In this document: one piece after another, positions 33,618-42,064 of the stretch
Layout: every line of letters starts with the position of its first letter
Position numbering within the stretch: the stretch's first letter is position 1
Assembly (NCBI GenBank): GCA_902550325.1
Contig: CACCYT010000001.1
Span: forward strand, 109,174 to 173,173
DNA length: 64,000 nt
From: an uncultured Bacteroidota bacterium
GTDB lineage: Bacteria; Bacteroidota; Bacteroidia; Flavobacteriales; Flavobacteriaceae
Reading direction: 5' to 3'
Position numbers and translations under genes: made by a program
Notes under the pieces: generated by a model
What the model saw: the letters and a program-made list of their open reading frames with translations, nothing else
Told to the model about the DNA's origin: nothing
Database searches by the model: none

Positions 33618-34616
33618 TTAATCAATAGCCCCTAGATCTGCGGGTGGATCATCTTTTTTTGGCGGCGCTTTTAATGTAGAGCTCATGTCATTGCTGTCTT
33701 TAGCTTTTTTAGCCTTCTTCATTTCTTCACCAATTTGGTTACTTGCTGTAAATGATGCCACCATATTATTTAACATCTCAGATCCAGCCTGAGGAGAGTT
33801 GGGCATTAATATAAGGTTGCTGTTGCTTGCAGAACCCACAGACTGTAGTGTGTCGTAGTGCTGGGTAACAACAATTAAAGCAGACGCTTCTTGGGAGTTA
33901 ATATCGACACCGTTTAAAACCTTAACAGAGTCCTCTAGACCCCTAGCAATCTCTCTCCTTTGATCGGCAATACCCTGGCCCTGCAGCCTTTTGCTTTCAG
34001 CCTCCGCCTTTGCTCTTTCCACAATCAAAATTCTTTGAGCATCTCCCTCAAATTGAGCGGCAACTTTTTCCCTTTCTGACGCATTAATTCTGTTCATGGA
34101 GTCTTTAACTTGAGCATCTGGATCAATGTCAGTAACAAGGGTCTTGATTATGTCAAAACCATAATTTAACATTGCGTCATTTAACTCTGCCTTAACTGCT
34201 ACAGCAACATCGTCTTTCTTTTCAAAGACGTCATCCAAGATCATTTTCGGAACTTCCGCCCTTACAACATCAAATACATAAGAGGTTATCTGGTCTTGTG
34301 GAAAATCAAGCTTATAAAAAGCATCATAAACCTTGTCTTTTATGACCTTATATTGTACAGATACTTTAATTTTTACAAAAACATCATCCTTTGTTTTGGT
34401 TTCCACCACAACATCTAGCTGTTGAATTCTCAAGCTTAATCTGCCTGAAACATTGTCTACAAGAGGAATTTTAATTTGCAGCCCAGATTGTCGTACACTT
34501 AAAAACTTACCAAATCTTTCAACAATGGCTGCTGATTGCTGTTTGACAATGAAAAAAGTTCCAAAGATTAATGCAAGAAAAGTAAGTAGTATAATTGGTG
34601 TCAGAAGATATCCCAT
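33618..34616 (-). CDS. SPFH/band 7 membrane protein
   Basis: Membrane-anchored prohibitin/flotillin-like protein of 332 residues: one N-terminal membrane segment (about 4-24), then the SPFH domain (QQSAAIVERFGKFLSVRQSGLQIKIPLVDNV, residues about 27-57, and on to about 200), then a helical region with Ala/Glu-rich repeats (ERAKAEAESKRLQGQGIADQRREIARGLEDSV). The C-terminal tail is rich in Lys, Asp and Pro. Closest to the slipin/stomatin or QmcA/HflK-like groups. Such proteins form large rings that scaffold membrane domains and proteases. Same strand as gltX and the membrane protein downstream. Confidence 0.88.
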   Translation of the reverse strand: MGYLLTPIILLTFLALIFGTFFIVKQQSAAIVERFGKFLSVRQSGLQIKIPLVDNVSGRLSLRIQQLDVVVETKTKDDVFVKIKVSVQYKVIKDKVYDAFYKLDFPQDQITSYVFDVVRAEVPKMILDDVFEKKDDVAVAVKAELNDAMLNYGFDIIKTLVTDIDPDAQVKDSMNRINASEREKVAAQFEGDAQRILIVERAKAEAESKRLQGQGIADQRREIARGLEDSVKVLNGVDINSQEASALIVVTQHYDTLQSVGSASNSNLILMPNSPQAGSEMLNNMVASFTASNQIGEEMKKAKKAKDSNDMSSTLKAPPKKDDPPADLGAID

Positions 34617-34676
34617 AGTTTTTTCCTTTTAATTTACGATTTTTTCTGCAAAAAATAAAGCAATCTCCTCTGTTAA

Positions 34677-36149
34677 TTAAACCAGTATAGACCCGACCCG
34701 TTTTAAGACTTCGTCTTTTCCTAAAAAAACCATAAGTTCAAACAAATCTGGACCAGCCAGCTTTCCAACAAGACAAAGCCTCATAGCCCCCATTGATTTA
34801 CCAAACCCAATGGTTGAGCACTCGTTTAGCAAAGCCTTAAGCTCCTCAGCGTTTCCAAAACTTTTTTCTAGAGCAGTTTTGTATTTTCTTAAAAATGAGA
34901 GGGAGTCATCATTCATCAACTTGTGTTTTAGACCGGTCTCAACCTCTTGCTGCCCAAATAAATAGCCATATTCAATTTCAATATCGCCTAGCCTATCCAG
35001 ACGGGGTTTAATTAAGTCAATAGCATCTTTTGAAACAGCTAACCCATTCTCTTCCCCCAGTTCAGACAATCTTTTAATAATGTCTTCTGATGACAATTTT
35101 TGTATGTGTTGTGTGTTTAGCCAAATAAGCTTTTCAAAATCAAACTTAACACCACTCTTTCCAACCGAATCAATATCGAATGATTCAATGAGTTCGTCTA
35201 TTAAGTAAACTTCTTTGTTGTCCCTTTTAGACCAGCCTAACAAGGCCATATAGTTTATCAAAACCTCTGGTAAAATACCGAACTCTTTAAAACCCACATA
35301 TTCTTCTTCACCATTTTCCCATTTCAAAGGAAATACAGGAAAGCCAAACTTTTTTCCATCTCTTTTTGAAAGCTTCCCTTTTCCACTTGGTTTTAAAATT
35401 AGGGGTATATGCGCAAAAGATGGGGGTGACCAACCAAAAGACTTATATAAAAGAACATGAAGCGGAAGGGACGGCAACCACTCTTCCCCCCTAATTACAT
35501 GGCTGATATTCATAAGATGGTCATCAACAACATTTGCAAAATGGTATGTAGGCATCTGATCTGATTTAAAAAGCACTTTATCATCAAGCTCTCTACTAGA
35601 AACCTCAATTTTCCCCCTTATTTCATCATAAAAACCGATAACCTTCTCCTCCGGCATTCTAAAACGAACAACGTAAGGAGTTGTTTTCAAAAGGTCTTCA
35701 ACTTCATTTTTTTTTAACGAAAGAGAGTTAACAAGCTTTAACCGGTTGTGCGCATTGTAAATAAATGTCTTTCCTCTTTTCTCATGATTTTTTCTATGCT
35801 TATCCAAGTCCTCAGCCCTATCAAAAGCATAGTAAGCGCTACCGTTTTCAATTAACTCATTTATATATTCTTTATAAATACCCTTCCTTTCACTTTGCTT
35901 ATATGGACCATACTCTCCACCTAGAGACGGTGATTCATCAGGCGTTAAACCACACCAATTTAAAGCTTCTTCAATATATTTATAACTTCCCTCAACCTCC
36001 CTTTTTGTATCAGTGTCCTCAATTCTTAAAATAAATGATCCGCTATTTTTCTTAGCAAGCAGATAGTTGTAAAGAGCGGTTCTTAACCCGCCCACATGCA
36101 ATGGGCCTGTTGGGCTTGGCGCAAACCTAACTCGTACTGGACTAGGCAT
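34677..36149 (-). CDS. gltX: Glutamate--tRNA ligase
   Basis: Charges tRNA-Glu. Class I motifs: RFAPSPTGPLHVGG at 8-21 and KLSKRDG at 259-265, with LRIEDTDTKR and the C-terminal helical anticodon-binding domain. The 490 residues are full length. Its ATG directly overlaps the last base of the alkane monooxygenase gene (both at 36149), so translation may be coupled. It ends 60 nt before the SPFH gene start. Confidence 0.97.
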   Translation of the reverse strand: MPSPVRVRFAPSPTGPLHVGGLRTALYNYLLAKKNSGSFILRIEDTDTKREVEGSYKYIEEALNWCGLTPDESPSLGGEYGPYKQSERKGIYKEYINELIENGSAYYAFDRAEDLDKHRKNHEKRGKTFIYNAHNRLKLVNSLSLKKNEVEDLLKTTPYVVRFRMPEEKVIGFYDEIRGKIEVSSRELDDKVLFKSDQMPTYHFANVVDDHLMNISHVIRGEEWLPSLPLHVLLYKSFGWSPPSFAHIPLILKPSGKGKLSKRDGKKFGFPVFPLKWENGEEEYVGFKEFGILPEVLINYMALLGWSKRDNKEVYLIDELIESFDIDSVGKSGVKFDFEKLIWLNTQHIQKLSSEDIIKRLSELGEENGLAVSKDAIDLIKPRLDRLGDIEIEYGYLFGQQEVETGLKHKLMNDDSLSFLRKYKTALEKSFGNAEELKALLNECSTIGFGKSMGAMRLCLVGKLAGPDLFELMVFLGKDEVLKRVGSILV

Positions 36150-37198
36150 TAGTAGTTTATTTTTTTCATTCTTTCGGGAACCCGTTGGTTCATTATTTTA
36201 AACCATAAGGGTGGAACTAGACTTAAAAGTATTGAAGTGGGGTATCCGTACGGGAGCTGAGGACTTTCGTCATAACAGTCCAATATTTGATATTTTTTTG
36301 AGGACTTGTAGTGGTGATCACTGTGTCGCGTCAGCTCATACAACACTATTCTGCCAATACTGTGATTTGAATTCCAAGAGTGACATGTTTGTACACGCTC
36401 GTACCTTCCAGATCCCGTCTTAACTCGCCTTAATCCATAGTGTTCAATGTAATTGATTGTTTCAAGGAATAGAAACGAGATTATTCCTATGCTCACACAG
36501 AAAATAAAAGCCCCAGAGCCAAAGAATTGCCATATTGTATATAGATATGCGGATTGTATTAGCAAATACCAAAGCATATCATTTTTTATTGAGTAAAACA
36601 CTGATCCTGAGCGATTTAGAAGTTCTTTTTGCTTTTTCCAAGCATCTATATACTGTTTTGTCACAGAGCTAATCCAAAAGCCATAAACACTCTGTTTGTA
36701 TCTGGCTGATGCCCCATCTTTTGGCGTACCAACGTTTGTGTGGTGTCCAAAATTATGTTCGATATAAAAATGCATGTAAAGGCATGGCAATAGTAATATT
36801 TTAGAAAGAGTTTTTTCAAAAACTGAAGATCTGTGACCTAATTCATGGGCTACATTTATTGCGTTTGTGGCTAGGACTACCCCCCCAGACAAAGTAATTC
36901 CAACAATTTCAAAAACCGTATAACTATTGTTTGTTATGATATAGACACCCCAAAAAACTGTAGCGTATACAATTGGTACATTTAGGTACAGCATTAGGTC
37001 AAAAAGCTTGTTAACCCCTCTTTTTTCTACATCCTCCTCGCTAAGGTTTACGTTATCTTCCCCGACTATGAGCTCCAGTAAAGGAATTACCACAAATGCA
37101 TACAAAACGGCCGAGTATGTTAAAACCCCATTTGATATGAACGAAACAACACATGCCAAAGGTATTGTGTATGCGGCTAAGTATTTTAGATCTTTCAC
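36149..37198 (-). CDS. alkB: Alkane 1-monooxygenase (AlkB-type)
   Basis: Integral-membrane di-iron hydroxylase that oxidises the terminal carbon of medium-chain alkanes. All His boxes are present: HELGHRS (118-124), EHNFGHHTNVGTPKDGASA (147-165), the diagnostic NYIEHYGLRR (249-258) and RHSDHHY (291-297). Six or so membrane segments surround them. The 349 residues are somewhat short of Pseudomonas AlkB but normal for marine bacteria. A -7 box lies 4 nt before the ATG. Rubredoxin and its reductase are not in the window, although a 2Fe-2S ferredoxin is encoded at 50064. Lipid hydroxylation is an alternative role. Confidence 0.92.
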   Translation of the reverse strand: MKDLKYLAAYTIPLACVVSFISNGVLTYSAVLYAFVVIPLLELIVGEDNVNLSEEDVEKRGVNKLFDLMLYLNVPIVYATVFWGVYIITNNSYTVFEIVGITLSGGVVLATNAINVAHELGHRSSVFEKTLSKILLLPCLYMHFYIEHNFGHHTNVGTPKDGASARYKQSVYGFWISSVTKQYIDAWKKQKELLNRSGSVFYSIKNDMLWYLLIQSAYLYTIWQFFGSGAFIFCVSIGIISFLFLETINYIEHYGLRRVKTGSGRYERVQTCHSWNSNHSIGRIVLYELTRHSDHHYKSSKKYQILDCYDESPQLPYGYPTSILLSLVPPLWFKIMNQRVPERMKKINY

Positions 37199-37202
37199 AC
37201 GG

Positions 37203-37210
37203 CAAATATA
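37203..37210 (-). promoter_or_regulatory. -7 promoter box for alkB
   Basis: TATATTTG on the minus strand with 4 nt to the alkB ATG. Divergent from the ybeY box 39 nt to the right. Confidence 0.6.
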
Positions 37211-37249
37211 TAAAATCGTTCACCTTTTTTATAATATGTTTGGACCTTA

Positions 37250-37257
37250 TATATTTG
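37250..37257 (+). promoter_or_regulatory. -7 promoter box for ybeY-mnmG
   Basis: TATATTTG, exact TAnnTTTG, 14 nt before the GTG start of ybeY. The likely promoter of the ybeY-mnmG-methyltransferase run. Confidence 0.6.
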
Positions 37258-37271
37258 CAGAAAAATTTTAA

Positions 37272-37694
37272 GTGATTGATTTTGTTTACAATACAGATTT
37301 TAGACTTTCAAACAAAGAGGTTTTTTCAAGATGGCTAATCTCTGTGACTAAAGTGGAGGGTTATCTAATAGACACTCTTGTTTTTTTATTCGTTGACGAT
37401 AACGAAATATTAGAAATGAATAAAAAGTTTTTAAAACACGATTATTACACAGATGTTATCACATTCGGAGATCTTAAAGACAAAAAAATTTCAGGAGACA
37501 TTGCAATTAGCATTGAAAGAGTTTTAGACAATTCGAAAACTTATGGCGTAGAGTTTGAAGATGAGCTAAAAAGAGTTATGGTTCACGGCTTACTACACAT
37601 CATGGGCTATAACGATAAAGCAAGCAATGACAAGTCGGTAATGTCTCAGAAAGAAAAAAAAGCAATAAAGATGTTTCACGTGAAACACGTATAA
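37272..37694 (+). CDS. ybeY: Endoribonuclease YbeY, rRNA maturation factor
   Basis: Metal-dependent RNase needed for 3' maturation of 16S rRNA and ribosome quality control. GTG start, 140 residues. The metal motif usually written HxxxHxxxxxH reads HGLLHIMGYND, so the third ligand is Asp rather than His; I recall the same in other Bacteroidota. The last codons contain a parS site, so the C-terminus reads MFHVKHV. mnmG begins 1 nt after the stop, an arrangement common in Bacteroidota. Confidence 0.93.
   Translation: MIDFVYNTDFRLSNKEVFSRWLISVTKVEGYLIDTLVFLFVDDNEILEMNKKFLKHDYYTDVITFGDLKDKKISGDIAISIERVLDNSKTYGVEFEDELKRVMVHGLLHIMGYNDKASNDKSVMSQKEKKAIKMFHVKHV
37672..37687. promoter_or_regulatory. 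parS site 1 (ParB-binding)
   Basis: TGTTTCACGTGAAACA, a perfect 16-bp palindrome equal to the classical bacterial parS consensus. It lies inside the last codons of ybeY and 8 nt before mnmG. ParB spreads from parS to organise and segregate the replication origin. A second identical copy lies 1.9 kb to the right. parA and parB are not in the window. Confidence 0.93.
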
Positions 37695-37695
37695 T

Positions 37696-39567
37696 ATGTT
37701 CAACGAAGAATATGATTTAATAGTGGTTGGGGCCGGTCATGCTGGAAGCGAAGCTGCAGCAGCAGCAGCAAATATGGGCTCTAAAACATTATTGATCACA
37801 ATGAATCTGCAAAATATTGCACAAATGTCCTGTAACCCTGCCATGGGTGGAATAGCAAAAGGTCAGATTATTAAAGAAATTGATGCTCTTGGCGGATATA
37901 GTGGTATTGTCACTGATTTCTCAGCTATACAATTTAAAATGCTAAACAAATCCAAAGGCCCTGCGGTTTGGAGCCCGAGAGCACAATCTGATCGAATGAT
38001 GTTTTCTCAAAAATGGAGAGAACTTCTCGAAGAAACACCAAACCTTGATTTTTATCAAGATTCGGTAGTTGGCCTGCTTGTCGAAAAAAATAAAATTAAA
38101 GGAGTAGTTACTCAACTTGGTTTACAAGTTAAATCAAAGACTGTTATACTAACTAACGGCACATTTCTTAACGGTCTCATTCATGTTGGTGATAAACAAT
38201 TTGGAGGAGGAAGGGTTGGTGAAAAAGCATCGTTTGGAATTACAGAAAACCTAACCACCCTTGGCTTTGTCTCAGGCAGGATGAAAACCGGAACTCCACC
38301 AAGAGTTGATGGAAGATCACTCAATTATAATAAAATGGAAGAGCAGCCAGGGGATACTAACCCCGGACGTTTCTCCTATTTACCCTCATCGCCCGTTTTA
38401 ACAAATCAAAGAAGCTGCTACGTCACATACACAAATACTAAAACACACGATTTACTTAGGGAGGGGTTTGATCGCTCACCAATGTTTAATGGAAGAATTA
38501 AGAGTGTCGGCCCTAGATATTGCCCCTCTGTTGAAGATAAGATTAGTAGATTTTCAGAGAAAGATAGACATCAAATTTTTGTAGAGCCTGAAGGCTGGAA
38601 CACTGTAGAGGTCTATGTTAACGGTTTTTCTACATCTCTTCCAGAAGAGATTCAATATAAAGCTCTAAAATCAGTACCAGGCTTTGAAGATGTTAAGTTT
38701 TTTAGACCAGGATACGCTATCGAATACGACTACTTCCCCCCAACCCAACTTAAACATTCATTAGAAACAAAACTTGTTGAAGGTCTTTTCTTTGCAGGTC
38801 AAATAAACGGTACAACTGGTTATGAGGAGGCAGCTTCTCAAGGGCTTATGGCCGGAATAAACGCTTCATTAAAACTCTCCGGCAAAGAACCATTTATTTT
38901 AAAAAGAAATGAAGCCTACATTGGTGTTTTAATTGATGATTTAATTACTAAAGGAACTGACGAGCCTTACAGAATGTTTACCTCCAGAGCTGAGTTTAGA
39001 ATGCTCTTAAGGCAAGACAATGCTGATCTTCGCCTTACCGAAATATCTAATAATATTGGCCTTGCATCTAACGATCGTCTATCAATCGTTATGTCCAAAA
39101 AGAAAAAAACAGAACATATGATGGATTTTATAAAAAATCTTAGCGTTAAGCCTAAAGAAATTAACGAAACCCTTATTGCCAAAGGTTCCTCATCTATTTC
39201 ACAATCGATGAAGCTATTCAAATTGTTTTCAAGACCTCAGCTTGCATTCAAAGATATATCATCAATTGAGTCTGTTGCAAACTATTTAATAGACAACAAC
39301 GTAATGACTGAAATTATCGAACAGGTCGAAATACAAGTCAAGTATTCTGGATATATTGATAAAGAAAGCTCAAATGCAGAAAAACTAAATGCTTTAGAAA
39401 ACATATCTATACCGAAAAATTTCGATTATTCTAGGCTTAAGTGTTTGTCTTCTGAAGCAAAGTCAAAACTCGAAAACATAAAACCAGTTTCTCTTTCTCA
39501 GGCCTCAAGGATAAGCGGTGTGTCACCCGCAGATATTAGCGCCATGCTTGTGTTTATGGGTAGATAG
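37696..39567 (+). CDS. mnmG: tRNA uridine-5-carboxymethylaminomethyl synthase subunit MnmG (GidA)
   Basis: FAD-dependent enzyme which with MnmE modifies the wobble uridine of several tRNAs. The FAD-binding VVGAGHAGSEAAAAAANMG lies at residues 10-28, followed by CNPAMGGIAKGQI, GTFLNGLIHVG and GRMKTGTPPRVDGRS; the C-terminal helical domain ends QASRISGVSPADISAML. The 623 residues are full length. In many bacteria gidA lies beside the origin and the par genes, in keeping with the two parS sites that bracket it here. Confidence 0.98.
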   Translation: MFNEEYDLIVVGAGHAGSEAAAAAANMGSKTLLITMNLQNIAQMSCNPAMGGIAKGQIIKEIDALGGYSGIVTDFSAIQFKMLNKSKGPAVWSPRAQSDRMMFSQKWRELLEETPNLDFYQDSVVGLLVEKNKIKGVVTQLGLQVKSKTVILTNGTFLNGLIHVGDKQFGGGRVGEKASFGITENLTTLGFVSGRMKTGTPPRVDGRSLNYNKMEEQPGDTNPGRFSYLPSSPVLTNQRSCYVTYTNTKTHDLLREGFDRSPMFNGRIKSVGPRYCPSVEDKISRFSEKDRHQIFVEPEGWNTVEVYVNGFSTSLPEEIQYKALKSVPGFEDVKFFRPGYAIEYDYFPPTQLKHSLETKLVEGLFFAGQINGTTGYEEAASQGLMAGINASLKLSGKEPFILKRNEAYIGVLIDDLITKGTDEPYRMFTSRAEFRMLLRQDNADLRLTEISNNIGLASNDRLSIVMSKKKKTEHMMDFIKNLSVKPKEINETLIAKGSSSISQSMKLFKLFSRPQLAFKDISSIESVANYLIDNNVMTEIIEQVEIQVKYSGYIDKESSNAEKLNALENISIPKNFDYSRLKCLSSEAKSKLENIKPVSLSQASRISGVSPADISAMLVFMGR

Positions 39568-39568
39568 T

Positions 39569-39584
39569 TGTTTCACGTGAAACA
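39569..39584. promoter_or_regulatory. parS site 2 (ParB-binding)
   Basis: TGTTTCACGTGAAACA again, identical to site 1, beginning 2 nt after the mnmG stop codon. It lies between mnmG and the methyltransferase ATG at 39595. Two exact 16-bp palindromes 1.9 kb apart in an AT-rich window are not expected by chance. Confidence 0.93.
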
Positions 39585-39594
39585 AAAAATTAAA

Positions 39595-40413
39595 ATGAAA
39601 GTTAAAGACCATTTTCTAACAGGTGAATCTTTTGAAATTAAAAAAGTCTCAAAAGGGGTTATGTCTACTTTTCCTAAAATTAATAACAAGAAGCTAAAAC
39701 CATACTATAATTCTAAAAGCTATTACTCACACAACACCACTAACTCTATAATGTCATTGCTTTACAGTTGGTCATCTCGTTTTATGACAAAAAAAAAGAT
39801 AAACTTAATCTCAGGCCTCTTGAAAAATAAAGGCTCTTTGTTGGATTTCGGATGTGGTAAAGGGGATTTTCTTTTAGCGGCAAAGAAAAGGGGTTTTGAT
39901 GTTGCTGGTATCGAGTTTCTCCCTGGTGTTCAAAAAGAATTAAATAAAAAAAATATTAAGTTTTATGAAAAGATTGAACAACTATCTAAAACCGTCAGCG
40001 CAATCACTTTTTGGCATTCGTTAGAGCACCTCAACAACCCAAACCAAGCCCTTGTTTTAAGTAGAAAAAATTTAAAGGAAAGCGGGATACTTATAGTTGC
40101 TGTCCCAAACTACGATTCGTTCGATTCAAAATACTACAAAAGTTTTTGGGCAGCTTTTGACGCTCCACGACATAGGGTTCACTTTAACAAAATAGGAATA
40201 ATAAACACCGTTCAAAAACACGGATTCAAACACCTGTATAACAAACCAATGTTTCTAGATGCAATTTATATTTCAATTTTGTCTGAAAAATATAAAGGAA
40301 CTAAAATGTATTTCTTGTTTGGCTTTTTTGTTGGCCTTGTTTCGAATTTATTTGCTTTATTCTCGAAACAATACAGCTCAAACATATTTATTTTTGAAAA
40401 AATAAATTATTAA
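39595..40413 (+). CDS. Class I SAM-dependent methyltransferase
   Basis: Cytoplasmic methyltransferase of 272 residues. Motif I is KGSLLDFGCGKGDFLLAAKKRGFDVAGIE, followed by ITFWHSLEHLNNP (motif II region) and the ILIVAVPNYDSFDSKYYKSFWAAFDAPRHRVHF block typical of methyltransf_23-type enzymes that act on sugars or lipids. A TTG at 39568 in the same frame would add nine residues encoded by the parS site and is unlikely to be the real start. The gene often follows mnmG in Bacteroidota. A C-terminal hydrophobic stretch (YFLFGFFVGLVSNLFALF) suggests membrane association. Confidence 0.88.
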   Translation: MKVKDHFLTGESFEIKKVSKGVMSTFPKINNKKLKPYYNSKSYYSHNTTNSIMSLLYSWSSRFMTKKKINLISGLLKNKGSLLDFGCGKGDFLLAAKKRGFDVAGIEFLPGVQKELNKKNIKFYEKIEQLSKTVSAITFWHSLEHLNNPNQALVLSRKNLKESGILIVAVPNYDSFDSKYYKSFWAAFDAPRHRVHFNKIGIINTVQKHGFKHLYNKPMFLDAIYISILSEKYKGTKMYFLFGFFVGLVSNLFALFSKQYSSNIFIFEKINY

Positions 40414-40532
40414 GCGTTTTTTAGACCTTTTTCTCTTTTAACAAGCCTGAAGTCTAAATATCCACAATCCTTGCTTAAACATAAAATATAGAAGTTTTTT
40501 ATCACACAAAATGTTTTAAACACAACAAATCT

Positions 40533-40724
40533 TTATTTCGATTCTTCTTTTCGTTTTTTAGCTTCCTCAACTTTTTCCTCAAAAAGGTCTTTAAATTTCT
40601 TAGCTGTATTTGTTCTTTTTTCCTGATGCTTCTCAGCTATAGGTGCTATAATATCTTTTAATAGGTAGCTGGCAATTAAAAATAATAAAGCCACAATAGA
40701 GTATTTTATTATCTTTTTTTTCAT
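40533..40724 (-). CDS. Small membrane protein, unknown
   Basis: A 63-residue protein with one N-terminal membrane segment (residues about 6-27, IIKYSIVALLFLIASYLLKDII) and a highly charged Lys/Glu tail of about 30 residues. No family is recognised. It lies 34 nt downstream of another small membrane protein gene and in the same direction as holB, so it may be the end of that transcript. The 119 nt beyond its stop hold no visible gene. Confidence 0.55.
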   Translation of the reverse strand: MKKKIIKYSIVALLFLIASYLLKDIIAPIAEKHQEKRTNTAKKFKDLFEEKVEEAKKRKEESK

Positions 40725-40758
40725 TCAATTGTTTTGTTTAAATCTAACAAAATTAAAT

Positions 40759-41004
40759 TTAAAGGTTTTTGATTAGTGAATACAAGTAGCCACAAAACCC
40801 TACGAAATTAAGTAAAGACAGGTTATACTGTTTTGTTTTTTGAGTTTGAACGGTTATTAATGCTAACCCAATCAACATTCCAATTTTTCCTTGATTCGTG
40901 TCAATAAAAAAAGGTGAAATCATCATGAAAATTGTTCCAATATAAATTACAACAAGCCTGTATAGTCTATCGTTTTTTTTAAGCTTTTTTTTCTTAACCC
41001 CCAT
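40759..41004 (-). CDS. Small membrane protein, unknown
   Basis: About 81 residues from ATG 41004 (MGVKKKKLKKNDRLYRLV); an upstream ATG at 41043 would extend it further into holB and add residues that do not look native. Two or three membrane segments (about 20-36, 42-56, 62-78) follow a Lys-rich N-terminus. Its start overlaps the end of holB by 11 nt, which suggests translational coupling. I do not recognise a family. Confidence 0.6.
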   Translation of the reverse strand: MGVKKKKLKKNDRLYRLVVIYIGTIFMMISPFFIDTNQGKIGMLIGLALITVQTQKTKQYNLSLLNFVGFCGYLYSLIKNL

Positions 41005-42010
41005 GTATAAGCTTAGTTGTCTTAAACGCAATATCTGTAGCAATCATTGAAAGCTTTACGTTTCTTTTGGACTCATAGATTGCATTTTCAAAACCCGAAC
41101 TTAAAGCCTCGATATTCTTTTCAGTTATAAACTTTGAAAATGCAGTAAAGTTAAATTCTGTTGAGGGTGTAAATGAAACAAGTTCATTAATTTCTATGTT
41201 TTTTAAATATGCTTGCCTTAAAACCTCAATGGAATATTTAAAAAAACCTTGAGCATCTTGTTTATCCATTTTTCCAATTCCCCGTGACCAGTTTACGAGT
41301 TCAGCCAAACTTTTCGAGCTTCTGTTTGACTGAAAAGCACTTCTCATTAGCTCACTGAATAAAGATTCAAACTCACTGTTTTTTAATATATCATTATTTT
41401 TTTTTCTTTCACCACAACTAATTATCTGGCATCTTGAAATTATTGTGGGCAACAACTTCCTTATGTCATCGGTTAATAAAATGAAAACAGTTTTATTACC
41501 AGGCTCTTCGATAGTTTTAAGAAGCATGTTAGACGCCTCTTCATTCATCCTTTCGGCCATCCAAATAATTATAATCCTATAATTAGAATAAAAAGGAGCT
41601 ATAGATAATTTTTTAATCAAAGACCTAATTGAGTCAATATTGATTATGGGCTGCTTATTTCCATAACCACTACTTTCTTTCCATTTTGACATAGATACTT
41701 TTAAACCAGACTCAATAGCCATTGAAGACCAATTGTTATAGTGGAAATCGTATAGATCTTTTTTTTTGTTATTAGATATTGGAATGGGGAATACAATATG
41801 CAGATCTGGATAAGAAAGTGCGTTTATATCTTTAATTATTTTATTTTGAATCACAGGATTTGTTTCGCTGGACAAAAGGATTTTTTTTGCAAACTCTAAT
41901 GAAACTTTCAACTCGGTTTCTGATCCATCAGACTCAAATATTAATGCATTTGGGATTCGTTTTGAGTGAATAATTACTTCTAGCTCCTGACTGATATTTC
42001 TAGACTCCAT
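40994..42010 (-). CDS. holB: DNA polymerase III delta' subunit (HolB-like)
   Basis: Clamp-loader subunit. The 338-residue sequence contains the AAA+ segment with NMLLKTIEEPGNKTVFILLTDDIRKLLPTIISRCQII, the arginine-finger (SRC) motif, but no P-loop: the expected GxxGxGKS region reads ESDGSETELK. Absence of nucleotide binding is normal for delta'. Divergent from pgk across 54 nt. Confidence 0.85.
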   Translation of the reverse strand: MESRNISQELEVIIHSKRIPNALIFESDGSETELKVSLEFAKKILLSSETNPVIQNKIIKDINALSYPDLHIVFPIPISNNKKKDLYDFHYNNWSSMAIESGLKVSMSKWKESSGYGNKQPIINIDSIRSLIKKLSIAPFYSNYRIIIIWMAERMNEEASNMLLKTIEEPGNKTVFILLTDDIRKLLPTIISRCQIISCGERKKNNDILKNSEFESLFSELMRSAFQSNRSSKSLAELVNWSRGIGKMDKQDAQGFFKYSIEVLRQAYLKNIEINELVSFTPSTEFNFTAFSKFITEKNIEALSSGFENAIYESKRNVKLSMIATDIAFKTTKLIHGG

Positions 42011-42048
42011 TATCCTTTAAATTTAATATTTAAAACTTACAAATAACA

Positions 42049-42056
42049 TATATTTG
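42049..42056 (+). promoter_or_regulatory. -7 promoter box for pgk
   Basis: TATATTTG, exact TAnnTTTG, 8 nt before the pgk ATG, so any leader is only a few bases long. Confidence 0.6.
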
Positions 42057-42064
42057 ATTCTATT

